From Alopecurus myosuroides (lineage: Eukaryota; Streptophyta; Magnoliopsida; Poales; Poaceae): a DNA stretch of 64,000 bases. The number at the start of each line of letters is the position of its first letter. Positions within the stretch are counted from its first letter, which is position 1. Shown here piece by piece: positions 12,101 to 22,790 of the stretch. The position numbers were made by a program, and so were the translations under genes. A model generated the notes under the pieces. It did not search any database and had not been told where the DNA came from. It was given only the letters and a program-made list of their open reading frames with translations. The stretch covers positions 24,994,536-25,058,535 of the forward strand of contig CM054062.1 of NCBI GenBank assembly GCA_028641055.1, given 5' to 3'.

Positions 12101-13483
12101 GGTTGCCTTGGAGCGCTCCCTCGCTTCCTCGGGAGGTCGCGGCGCGTGGACGGAGGCGACACGGGCTCCGGCAGCTTCGTTCCGGCTTGGCGCGGTCGTT
12201 CTGCGGCATTCAAAATCCCATTGTGGGAGTCAGAGGGTGCGCGCGGGAAAGGGGAAGCGAATGCGGGCAGTCTAGGGCGCACGGGGTGGCTCACCTCATC
12301 GGAATTCGGAATCGACGGCGGCGGCAGAGGAGATTCCGGCGAGTGAATTGGATGGCCTCGAGGCGAGATAGAGAGGGAGAATAGAGGGGAAAGTAGGAGG
12401 GGCTCCAGGGTCACGTGAATAGAAGGTTTCGGGGGCGAGGAGGGCCGTGGGGCGAGGGGATCATGCGCGGCGGTTTCGGCCAGATCGTGGGGCGTGCGAG
12501 GCAGTTGGAGGTAGGGGAAGGTGGCCAAGGTCAGCCTGACGTCACGGGGGCCCACCGGTCGGTGAGAGAGGAGAGGGGGGGCGCGCTGGTGGGCTGCTGC
12601 TGTTTCCACGCGCGTGCGGTAGCCAAGGTGGTGGGCCTGGGCTGCTACTGGGCTCCTCTGCGCTGCGCGCTGCGACGGGTAAGGGGGTGGGCTGGCTCGG
12701 GCCAGCCTGTTGTGTTTTTTTTGTTCTTCTCTTTTTTTCTACTGTTATTTTTCTTTTCTTGTTTATATTTAATAAATCATAACTTTTATTTTATAAAACC
12801 AAATTGCATGAAGATAATTTCTAAATACTTGTACAAACTTTATCTTTCAACTGGAAGCATGTTTGTGCTGTTTTCAACACTTTTAAATTTTTAAATTTTG
12901 AAAAGAGGTATAATGCCTTAATAGCTTATGATCATTTTAAATAGAAAAAAATTATAATAAATTGAAATTAGGCTTTAATAAAATTAAGAGAGGTTGTTTC
13001 AAATGTATAAATTGGTTTTCAAGGTCTTTTACTTGTTTTCAAAAACAAAATAATTTATATAAACACTTTATTTGTTATTACTTGATATAATATTTGAAAA
13101 GCATTATGAAAATATTTTTATTCACATGAAATAATTTTGGAGGCATGGAGAAATTATTAGAGATAGTAATTCTCTGATTTTTAATATCATAAACATTTTC
13201 ATAGTTATAAGTGGGTTGAAAATAATGTTTGTAGGGAGGTTTGTTAAGGAGAAACATTTTCTCTTTATGATGAAAACTAAATTTGAAATAGACTTAGGGT
13301 TTAAGGAAGAAGGGTTGTTTGGATTCTTAATTCCAATTTCATTGGAATGTGTATTGTTTTAGTTTGTTTCTGGCATCTCATTTGGTTTTTGGTGACTTGT
13401 TTAACATGAAAACAAAAGTTTCAAATTTTTGTGATTTTTGAGTTTCTTCAAAAAAAAAAAAAAAAAAAAACAGGGATGTTACA
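9177..13483 (-). repeat. 5' LTR (element sense) of the LARD-like element
   Basis: 4307 bp, the partner of 2763-7075. It carries a GC-rich block at about 11764-12714 with several open but non-homologous frames on both strands. It has splice-donor-like GAG/GTGAGC sites on the minus strand (one with exon end at 11964) and the palindromic repeat cluster at 9701-10257. The A-run at 13450-13470 reads as a T-run just inside the sense 5' end. Confidence 0.95.
9701..10257. repeat. five copies of the palindromic 18-mer in the right LTR
   Basis: The same arrangement as 3287-3843, offset by 6414 bp. The first copy again ends CCAT followed by AAAGG instead of CCATG, so the variant is shared by both LTRs. 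Confidence 0.9.
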
Positions 13484-13488
13484 AATAC
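13484..13488. repeat. target-site duplication AATAC (right copy)
   Basis: Pairs with 2758-2762. The host element resumes at 13489. Confidence 0.95.
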
Positions 13489-14282
13489 AAACAAATTCTC
13501 TTCACTATTTTTCCCCTGATTTATCAGTCAAAGCATAATTGTGTAAACAAAAGAGAAAGATGGATGACCTTCTACACTAGTTGTGTCCTTCACCATGGGA
13601 GCTGCTCTTGTGAATCCAGTTGGCTTGTGACGTACTGTATTTTCTGTTTACCATTCGTTGACATTAGCATAAATCTCCCAAAATATAAACACTCAGTGTC
13701 AAACTTTTAATACCTCTATTTAATAAAATAAAAGCTGTAGCACATGAGTGATCCCTACTTCCCTCTGCGAAGGGCCTTTTTTTTACTTTTATGTTGAGTC
13801 TCCATCTTCTAACTTTATGCACAGTTGAGAGAGAATTTTTGCCATTCTGAGTTCTATGTGCATTTGTCCCATAAACATCAATAATTACTTCATAATGTGA
13901 TATTATTTGTTATTAAATTATTTGATCTAGTATTCCTCATGAACTTTGAAGGTGTCCTGGCATTTATATTTTGCCCCACTCTTAAGGACTAGAGAAATAT
14001 CACTTTGCCATGCTTTTTCTATACCTGAAACAAACATCTAGCTTTCTTTGCATTATTATTCATGATCCTTTATTTGAGTTACTCTTCGTGATGCAAAGTA
14101 ATTGCTATGCTTTATTTTTAAAGTTTTATTTATCATGTTTGCGTTTGAAGTTTTATGATCTCAGCGTGCATATGCTTTTACATTAGATTGATCAAGTTTA
14201 TGATAGTAGCATGTCACCTCAGAAATTAATGTTTTATTGTTTACCTACTCGAGGACGAGTAGGAACTAAGCTTGGGGATGCT
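13489..14282 (+). other. 3' internal region and polypurine tract of the Athila-type element
   Basis: Non-coding continuation of 1-2762. It ends with CTCGAGGACGAGTAGG and then a purine-rich AAGCTTGGGGATGCT that directly precedes the LTR, as expected for a polypurine tract on the + strand. Confidence 0.75.
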
Positions 14283-15853
14283 TGATACGTCTCCAACGTA
14301 TCTACAATTTCTGATGCTCCATGATCATATTATGTCAATTGCTACTTGTTTTCTCCCTTATTTATAGCATTTTTATACATTTTCCGGGACTAACCCATTA
14401 ACAAGATGCCAAGTGCCAATTCCCTGTTTTCTGCTATTTTTGGTTTCAGAAAATTTGTTCTGGAAACATTCTCGGAATCGGACCCCACAAAGCCCGAAGT
14501 GCCTATTTCCCCGGAAGCATCCATAACACCGAAGAAGAGTCGAAGACGGGCACCAGGGGGGCCACACCATAGGGTGGCGCGGGTCCCCCTGGTCGTGCCA
14601 GCTATGGGTGTGGGGCCCCTGGAGCTCCACCGCCTTTGCCCTTTCGCCTATTTAATCCCCCTGGATGGAAAACCCTAAACACCTGATAAAAAATCCCCGA
14701 AAAGTTCCGCAGCCGCCGTCAACCCTAGATCAGGGGGTTCTAAAGCTATTTCTGGCACCCTGCGAGAGAGGAGATCATCACCAGAGGCTTCTACATCACC
14801 ATGCCAGCCTCCGGAGTGATGCGTGAGTAGTTCATCCTTGGACTACGGGTTCGTAGCTGTAGCTAGATGGTTGTCTTCTCCTCATATGCCTCCATGTTTA
14901 GACCTCATGAGCTGCCTATCATGATCGAGATTGATCTTATTTAATTCTATATGCTGTGTTTGCTGGGATCCGATGAATATTGACCTTATGCCAAGTTGAT
15001 TATAGTCTTTATTTGCATATGCTATTTGTGATCTTGCATGCTTTCTGTTGCTAGTGGTTGCTCTGGCCAAGTAGTTGCTAGTGACTCCAAGAGGGAGTAT
15101 TTATGCTCGATAGTGGGTTCATGCCTCCTCACCGCCTTGCTCGAGTGACAGAAACGTGAAGGGGGAGGATGTGTTGTTGCCATTAGGGAGAAAACAACGG
15201 TGAGAGTGCGCGCGTGCATAATCATTTCTTACATTACACACTTTGTTTAATGCAATTATCTGTTGCTTGCAACTTAATACCTAAGGGGGTTCGGATCATA
15301 ACCTGAGGGAGGATAATTAGTCATAGATGCAGATGGATGTCGGTCTATGTATATTGTTGTAATGCCCGCACTAAATATCATAGTAATCATCATGTTATAT
15401 TGTGCACTACAGTGCAACCTCTATTTGTCAATTTCTCAGTTGTAATTTGATCACCCAGCATGCTATTTTTTATGGAGAGACGCCACTAGTGAACCTATGA
15501 ACCCCGGTCCATTTTCTACACTGTTAAACAAACCACAACAATTTCCTGCTTTCTTTACTTACTGCAAGCATACATCATTTTCCACACTATGCGTCTAATC
15601 TTTGTTTTTAGCAAGACCGGTGAGATTGACAACCTCACTGTACTGTTGGGACAAAGTATTTTGGTTGTGTTGTGTGAAGGTTCCACGTTGTTGCTGACAC
15701 CAATGAAGCGCTAGCACCACCGTCAGTGGCATCAACCTTCCTGAGATCCTCTTCTTCCTACTGGATTGATAACCTTGGTTCTTAACTAAGGGGAATTTCC
15801 TACCGCTGTGCTCATCACACCCTCCTCTTGGGGTATCCCAACACACAACATCA
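14283..15853 (+). repeat. 3' LTR of the Athila-type element
   Basis: 1571 bp from TGATACGTCTCC to AACACACAACATCA. It is collinear with the 1587-bp LTR at 20564-22150 on the other strand. Shared landmarks are a TATA-like CTATTTAATCCCCC (14647 region), the TATGGAGAGA block (about 15470), the GAGATTGACAACCTCACTG block (about 15620) and CCTCTTGGGGTATCCCAAC (about 15830). Confidence 0.85.
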
Positions 15854-16413
15854 GGCGCTCATAGTGACAGCGTGGGGTTAACTAGACATGGGAATGCTTA
15901 CTTTAAGGAATGCTTTTTGTAGCCCTATGCAATGATTATTGTTCATTATCCAACCGGAGAGGGTTAAGAGTAGCATAGTGAAGAGAAGATATTTAGTTAT
16001 TCAATTATGTGATCATTGTTGAGAGTGTCCACTAGTGAAAGTAGGATCCCTAGGCCTTGTTTCCAAGCATTGAAACACCGTTTTCCGCCTGTTCTGCTAC
16101 ATTTTTGCTTGCTTCCATATTTATTTCAGAATGCTATTATTACTTATAACCATCCATATTTCTCGCATTTCACTATCTCTTCGCCTAACTAGTGCACCTA
16201 TATACCTGACAAGTATATTGGGTGTGTTGGGGACACAAGAGACTTCTTGTATCTTAATTGCAGGGTTGCTTGAGAGGGATATCTTTGACCTCTACCTCCC
16301 TGAGTTCGATAAACCTTGGGTGATCCACTTAAGGGAAACTTGCCGATCTTCTACAAACCTCTGCACTTGGAGGCCCAAAACCGTCTACAAGAATAGAAGC
16401 GTGCATAGACATC
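15854..16413 (+). repeat. 3' portion of a further Gypsy LTR (fragment)
   Basis: This stretch ends GTGCATAGACATCA and contains GGGTGATCCACTTAAGGGAA and the run CTAGTGCACCTATATACCTGAC. I recognise these as the distal part of another Triticeae Gypsy LTR of the TGATACGTC superfamily. Its 5' part is missing because the neighbouring LTR abuts it. No internal domain follows. Confidence 0.55.
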
Positions 16414-16650
16414 AGTACTACCGAACCAGTACTGCTGAATGCAGTAGCCAAATTTACTCTGGCGGTACTTCTGGCAGTACTGGGCGCGGTACTACCGCTG
16501 AGGCGCCCGGTACTACCACTGGACCAAATTGATTTTGGTGGCTTTGTCTTTGAACACTCTTCACTTTTTGGCGTCAAGATGACATTTCCTGAAATACTTA
16601 GATGCACTGTTAGATACTTACCAGTGTTGTTATCAAATCCAAAACCTAAG
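16414..16650. other. unassigned stretch with GGTACTACC motifs
   Basis: Contains GGTACTACCGCTG (16488-16500), GGTACTACCACT (16509-16520) and several GTACTAC or AGTACTG variants, a degenerate short repeat common in wheat intergenic DNA. No coding sequence is recognised. The border with the next element is not sharp. Confidence 0.4.
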
Positions 16651-18255
16651 AGAGATGAAAATGCAAATGCACTTCACAAAGTTCTCCCACGGGGTTTGGA
16701 TGTACTGGCGAAGTTTGCACCAACTCTCAATGTGAGAATGAGAAATGCACAGTACCGAAGAGGCTAGCAAATATGGATGGTGGAAGTGCCAGAAAATCGC
16801 AACATAGAACTCACAAGTTAAAAGATTCCAAATAAAATCATGATCTCACAAGGCATAATGAAAATCACTCCAAGAGGGTCTGTGGCAGTGACAAATCACT
16901 GTTAGCTACCCCGACCGTAGCGCCTAACAAAAAGCCATTACGATTGCTATCAGCAAAGGAAGTCATATACCATTATCCTATCAATTGGTTATTTGAGTGT
17001 GTCATAGTTTCAAGCTTTTAGACCAAACATTAATTGTTTTTATTCTACTAGACCAGCAAGTTTACCATTAAGCATATTAATATCTCAAAACAACAACAAA
17101 TAATCAAGTGAAACAGTTTAGTGATCTACAAGAATATGCAAGCTTTTTCGTTATACCATCTACCACACATAGAATTTTCTACCAAGCACCAAAAAAAAAA
17201 TCTCCAAGATATATAGCAATGAAACAAGAGAGTAATAACACAACTCTACTAAAACTAACAGCTCTGAATAACAGATGCAAGAAAAACAGGAGCTAAACAT
17301 GAATTTTGCAGCAGCTAGAAGAAAAACTAAGAATACGAGCATAACAAGTATTCATATGAAAAAGAAGAGCGTGTCTCTCTCCCACACAAAGAATGATAGG
17401 GTACAACTATATTATTGCAGCAAAGAAAACAAAAGAAAAACAAACACACGCTCCAGGTAAACTTCGTATGATGTGACCGAATAAAAATATAGTTTCACTA
17501 AAAGTGACCTGATGAATTGTTGATGAAGAAGGGGATGCCTTGGGCAACCCAAGTTTATATGCTTGAGTGTTCTTAAAATTTTCTGGGATGAACCATGGGG
17601 GCATCCCCAAGATTTGACCTTGGACTTCTTGATCACATTATATCACCCTCTTCTCTTGACCCTTGAAAACTTCCTTCACACCGCAGTCAAAGAGTAATTC
17701 GCATTAGAGGGTTAGTGAAACACTAAAAAATTCATGGGTTCTACATGTGAATAAATGATATTGATACTTTTAAACATTAGCTACATCCACTGATGTTTCG
17801 TGAAGCAAATAAATCCACTTGACATCGTAAAAGAGCAAATGCAAGAAAAATGGCAGAATCTGCCAAAACCAGAACAGTATGTAAAGACGATTTTCTGGGA
17901 TCACTTACGTTGCTCAAATAAAAAAATTAAATAACGAAATAGTTTCGGAATTAACTGAGGAATAAGCACAAAATTTAAGATCATTCTGATCTTTCTGGAT
18001 TTTATACGATTTTTTTACGGTGGACAACATAAATCTGTTTCCTACGCAGAAATCCAAAACCAACTCCACTTTTGTTAGAAACTTCACTTGGCACAACTAA
18101 AACATGAAAATAAAGATACAAAGGAGTTTCTACAGAAGTATAAAACCCTTGACTCAAAAAAAAACAGAGAAAAACAAAGCAAAAATAAAACCATGGGTTA
18201 TCTCCCAAGAAGTGTTTTTCTTTAACGCCTTTTAGCTAGCCCGAGAAAAGTGGAT
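16651..18255 (-). other. non-coding internal domain of the minus-strand Athila element
   Basis: AT-rich, no supported frame. It matches segments of 900-2580 in reverse complement, for example the GGCATCCCCTTCTTC block at about 17530 and the GCTAGC(C)TC block near 16760. The left limit is set where this similarity fades. Confidence 0.6.
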
Positions 18256-20369
18256 TCACGTGTTTTCAAGTGAAGAAGCATCCAAATTGTAATGTTTTCG
18301 AATAATAGAACCAAAAGGAAACTTCATTCTCTTTATAGGAAAGTGTTTCATACCTTTCTTGAGTGGGAATTGAAATTTAATATTCCCCTCTTTCATATCA
18401 ATAACAACACCAACAGTTCTAAGAAAAGGTCTTCCCAAAACAATTGGACAAGAAGCATTGCATTCGATATTCATAACAACAAAATCAACAGGGAAAATAT
18501 TATTATTAACCATGATAATAACATCATCAATTCTCCCCAAAGGTTTCTTTCTAACATTATCAAAGACGAATATCCAAATAATAGTGCTCCAAAGGTGGCA
18601 AACCAAGAATATCATAAAGTTTCTTAGGCATAACAGAGATAATAGCACCAAGATCACATAGAGAATTGCAGTTAAAATCATTAAATTTCATTTTAATAAT
18701 GGGTTCCAGCCATCATCTAGCTTCCTAGGGATAGAGGCTTCACATCTTAATTCTTCCTCTCTAATTTGCATGAGAGCATTTGTAATATGTTTTGTGAAAG
18801 TCATATTCATAGTACTAGCATTAGGACAACTAGAAAGCTTTTGTAGGAACTTAATAACTTCAGTTATGTTGCAATCATCAAAGTCAAGATCATTTTTATC
18901 AAAGGTAATGGGACCATTGTCTCCCATGTTTCTAAAAAATTCAGAACTTTTATGAGGAACATTTTTAGCAGTTTCAGGCAGTTTTGCATTTTTAATAGCA
19001 GAAGTGGGAATGTTGCCATAACCAATTAATTTACCATTGATAGTAGAAGGTTTGCAATCATGAGAAGCTTCAGTTTTACTAGTGGTGGTAATGGTGCAAA
19101 CATTAGCTATATTATCATCAATTCGAATTTGAATGGCATTCGAATCTTTCTAGCTATTTCATCTTCTCTTTCCCATCTAGCATGCAATTCAGCTGACATC
19201 CTAACATTATCATCAATTCGAATTTGAATGGCATTCAAAGTTTTGCTTTATTTAACATCATGATGCATAAGCTTTAGTTTCAGAAAATCAACATCAAAAG
19301 CAAGACTATAAACTTTAGAAGCGAGAACATCAATTTTGCCAAATTTTTCCTCAACGAATTTATTAAAAGCAGTTTGTGTACTAATAAAATTCTTGAGCAT
19401 GTTTTCAAGATCAGATGGTATAATTTTATTGTTGTTGTAGGAATTACCATAAGAATTACCATAAGCATTACTATTATTGGGAGGATATGGCCTATAATTG
19501 TTGCTACCAAAATTATTCCTATAAGCATTGGCATTGAAATTATTATTTTAAATGAAGTTCACATAAACATGCTCTTCTTGAGCAACCAAAGAGGCTAAAG
19601 GAACATTGTTTGGATCAATAGGAGCATGGCCATTCACAAGCATAGACATAATATCATCAAGTCTATCACTCAAACAGGAGGTTTCTTCAACATAATTTAC
19701 CTTCTTACCAGTCGTAGCTCTCTCAGTGTGCCATTTAGAATAATTTACCATCATATCATCAAGAAGTTTTTTTTGCTTCCCCCAAGACATAAAGGTTCCT
19801 CCAGCAGCTGAATTTAGAAGGTTTCTTGAAGAAAAATTCAGACCTGCATAAAAGGTTTGATTGATCATCCAAGTAGTCAGTCCATGAGTGGGACAAGTAT
19901 TTACTAAAGATTTCATTCTTTCCCAAGCTTTAGAAACATGATAATTATCAAGTTGCTTAAAATTCATAATGCTACTTCTTAAAGATATAATCTTAGCAGG
20001 AGGATGATATTTTCCAATGGAAGCATCTTTACACTTAGTCCAAGAATCAATACTATTTCTAGGCAAAGATAGCAACCATTCTTTAGCTCTTCCTCTCAAA
20101 GAGAAAGGAAACAATTTTAGTTTAATAATATCTCCATCTACATCTTTTTATTTTTGCATCTCACATAGTTCAACAAAATTATTAAGATGGGCAGCAACAT
20201 CATCAGTACTAACACCAAAAAATTGCTCTCTCATAACAAGGTTTAACAGGACAGGCTTTATCTCATAAAAATCAGCAGTAGGAGCAGGTGGAGCGATACG
20301 TGTGATAATGAAATCATTGTTGTTGGTTCTAGTAATGTCACAAAACTTAGTGTTCTCAGGGGTAGTCAT
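18256..20369 (-). pseudogene. gag-protease pseudogene, Athila type
   Basis: The ATG is at 20369 (MTTPENTKFCDITR). The gag core LFPFSLRGRAKEWLLSLP follows, after an in-frame stop at about 20148, where a Tyr codon is expected (EMQ-K-stop-KDVDGD). The frame then runs to 19548. The distal part is broken: an early-terminating piece at 18688-18927 (GPITFDKNDLDFDDCNIT), then a frameshifted protease, where the expected CDLGA motif is only visible in another frame. Last comes the GRPFL...MKEGNIKFQFPLKKG block at 18256-18560. A 30-bp duplicate (see findings) lies in the linker. Retrovirus-type gag and protease are assigned by comparison with 3-899 and general Athila structure. Confidence 0.8.
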
Positions 20370-20533
20370 TTTAGCAAGACTAAAAACAGGATAAAATCTA
20401 CAACTAGAATAAGAACTAATTTTTTGTGTTTTTGATAAAGAGAAGCAAACAAGACAAAATAAAATATACTAAGCAAAACAAAAACAAAGTAAAGAGAATG
20501 GAAGTGAGAGACTCCCCTTGAAGAAATTCTCTT

Positions 20534-20550
20534 CCTCCCTGGCAACGACA
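20534..20550 (-). promoter_or_regulatory. primer-binding site, tRNA-Asp-like (degenerate)
   Basis: The minus strand reads TGTCGTTGCCAGGGAGG. I compare this with TGGCGCCGTTGCCGGGGA, the tRNA-Asp-type PBS used by many grass Gypsy elements. It is separated from the LTR end by 13 bases, which is typical for this group. Confidence 0.65.
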
Positions 20551-20563
20551 CTATAAATTAGCT

Positions 20564-22150
20564 TGATGCACGTGTAACACACGTTCGTTGGGATACCCCA
20601 AGAGGAAGGTATGAAGAGCACAGTAGCAAGTTTCCCTCAGAAAGAAACCAAGGTTGAATCGACCAGTAGGAGGAAGGAGTAATTTCAGAAGGTTGATGCA
20701 GTTGAGATGGTAGGGCGCACTACCGGTTCAGCAGCAACGCGGAGCCTACACAACACAAACAATTCACTTTGCCCAAACAAAGTAGTAAGGTTGTCAATCT
20801 CACCGGTTTTGCTGATAACAAAGAGGTTAAACGTATGGTGTGGTAAACAGTATGAGAGAAATATGAAAACAACCGTAGCAGTGTGAAAATAGTGGAAGCA
20901 TTGTGAAAACAAGGGAAGCAGTGTGTGTACTATCAGTATGAGAAAATGGACCGGGGTCCACAGTTCACTAGAGGTGTCTCTCCATAAAAGATAGCTAACA
21001 TGAGTGGTGAACAAATTACAGTTGGGAAATTGATAGATAAAGAAACATGCATGACATAAAGATTACTATGAGATTCATGCGGTCATTACAACAAAATACA
21101 TAGATCGTCATCCAACTACATTTATTACTAATAATCCACCCTCCGAATATCATCCGAACAAACGTTGGGTATTAACTCGCAAGCAACAGATTATCGCAGT
21201 AAGCAAAGTGTGTAACGTAAAAAATGTAAACGAAGTAAACATCGTTGTTTTCTCCCTAATGGAAATAGCACATCCTCCAACCGTCACGTTTCTGTCAATC
21301 GAGCACAGATGCAAAGTAGGCATGAACCCACTATCGAGCATAAATACTCCCTCCTGGGGTCACTAGCATCTACTTGGCCAGAGCATCTACTAACAACGGA
21401 GATCATGCAAGATCGTAAATAACATACACATAAAGACAACATGATAGATTGATAATCAAAAGACATAGAATTCAATAATCATTGGATCCCAGCAAACACA
21501 TCATGTAGCATTATAATAACATGATCTCGATTATGTGAGGCAGCTCTCGAGATCTAAACATGATACATAAATTAAGTGGAGAGTACAACCTTCTAGCTAC
21601 TGCTATGGACCCGTAGTCCAGGGATGAACTACTCACGCATCACTCCAGAGGCGGGCATGGCGGTGCAGACCCCTCCGGTGATGAATTCCCCTCCCGACAA
21701 GGTGCCGACGAGAGCTCCAGAACCCTCCCGATCTCGGGTTGACGATGACGGCGGCCTCGGGTGTTCGTCGGGAAGAAGTGGTATATTTTTAGGGTTGACG
21801 TATCGGGGGATTAAATAGGCAAAATGGCGATGGCGATGGACGCCTAAGGGGCCCACACCACCCTCCGGCGTGGCCAGGGGCGCTCCGCCCTATGGTGTGG
21901 GCCCCCTGTGGCCCCCTTCGGGCCTCTTCGGGGCTCCGTGGAACCTTCGAGAATTCTAAGAATTATGGTTTTCGAATTTTCCAACTCCGAGAATATTTCC
22001 AGAACAACTTTTCTAAAACTAAAAACAGCAGAAAACAGGGAACTGGCTTTGTGGCATCTTGGCAATAGGTTAGTCCCGGGAAAACATGTAGCGTAAGGCA
22101 TGAAAACAACATGGATCATCAGAAATTATAGATACGTTTATGACGTATCA
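20564..22150 (-). repeat. 5' LTR of the minus-strand Athila element
   Basis: 1587 bp. On the minus strand it starts TGATACGTCATAAACG and ends GTTACACGTGCATCA. A TATA-like CTATTTAATCCCCCG is at about 21800-21815 (minus). It is collinear with 14283-15853. Confidence 0.88.
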
Positions 22151-22790
22151 CGGGGCCATGGGGCACGAACATGGGGGCACCAGCCTGCATTCCCATCATG
22201 ATCATTGTGGCTTGCGCAGAAGCTAGGACGATCCTGGCATCCCTGGCCTCCGCGTCCTCCGTGGTCTATGGATCGGCGTCGGCGGCGGCCTTGACCCATG
22301 CCCTCCGACTGGCCCTCTTCGCCGGCTCCTCCTTTCTCTGCACCTTGGAGAGCACGACCTTGGAACTCTTTTCCGTCTAGGGTGGGGCCTTAGACGTTTC
22401 CTGTGTCGGCGCCGGCAACGGCGGAGCAAGTCTAGCTGCGGTCGTAATAGGGGTGGCTCTGTCCGCGTCCGCCATGGCTAGGGAAGAGAAGGGGCGGCGG
22501 CTCAGGGTGGGAGAGGAATGGCCACCAAAGGAGTGGGGTTGTGGGGGTGTGCCTATGTTGGGCGGGTCAAGGCAGCGAAATACTGGACACAAGGGAGGTC
22601 TAAGCTTGTACGGACACTGCCCAAAGTTGGATCAAATTTGGGCCGGGAATGAGCAGCCCCTGACAAAAAATGGACCCTGGTCCGTTTAGCTAGTGCCGTA
22701 AGGGCCTGGTTCGGCCGGGCTGCTCAAATCGAGCCTATCCAGGCGAATTAAGCAGCCCCGTAGGAGCTGTCCTAAGTGGTGAAGGTGTTT
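22151..22790 (-). pseudogene. gene-like fragment, possibly the accessory ORF of a PIF/Harbinger element
   Basis: On the minus strand an ATG at 22475 opens MADADRATPITTAARL, reaches a stop after 32 codons (22377-22379) and continues in the same frame through a Lys/Arg/Ala-rich segment (KRASRRAWVKAAADADP). After a second stop (22266-22268) it runs to the LTR boundary at 22151. A charged, Ala-rich segment with two in-frame stops looks like a decayed protein. It reminds me of the accessory proteins that accompany PIF/Harbinger transposases in grasses, but there is no diagnostic motif. It is truncated by the Athila insertion. The part from 22476 to 22790 looks like a 5' untranslated or terminal region. 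Confidence 0.35.

Larger units (their letters stand above)
2763..13483 (-). mobile_element. non-autonomous Tekay/chromovirus-derived LTR retrotransposon with large LTRs (LARD-like)
   Basis: The LTRs are 2763-7075 and 9177-13483. On the minus strand they run TGTAACATCCC...GCGCTACA. The flanking duplication AATAC is at 2758-2762 and 13484-13488. Orientation comes from the initiator-Met PBS beside the right LTR and the purine tract beside the left LTR, both read on the minus strand. The internal domain is only 2101 bp and holds just a broken integrase remnant. By eye the two LTRs differ at about five bases plus six A's in a homopolymer. The insertion is therefore very recent although the element has no working enzymes. 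It resembles Triticeae large-retrotransposon derivatives, but I cannot name the family with certainty. Confidence 0.95.
1..15853 (+). mobile_element. Athila-lineage Gypsy LTR retrotransposon, 5' end outside the window, split by a nested element
   Basis: Two blocks, 1-2762 and 13489-15853, belong to one element because AATAC flanks the inserted element at both junctions. The left block opens inside a gag-protease frame and continues into non-coding internal DNA. The right block holds the last part of the internal domain, a purine-rich tract (about 14270-14281) and a 3' LTR that starts TGATACGTC and ends ACATCA. The protein is of Athila type and the LTR start is typical of Triticeae families such as Sabrina or WHAM; the family name is from memory. 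No RT, RNase H or integrase frame is visible in either block, so the element looks non-autonomous. Confidence 0.85.
16651..22150 (-). mobile_element. Athila-lineage Gypsy element, minus strand, 3' LTR missing
   Basis: In sense order it shows a 5' LTR (22150 to 20564), a PBS, a gag-protease pseudogene (20369 to 18256) and non-coding internal DNA that parallels 900-2580 of the first Athila element down to about 16660. No 3' LTR or polypurine tract follows, so the 3' end has been deleted or cut off. Like its opposite-strand relative it has no RT, RNase H or integrase. The two are related but clearly diverged. Confidence 0.8.

Noticed and set aside
2763..13483. The LARD and the Tekay element at 50398 as members of one family
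   Set aside because: They share the terminal TGTAACATCCC, the PBS and possibly the LTR layout, but the LTR sequences are not otherwise alignable by eye.
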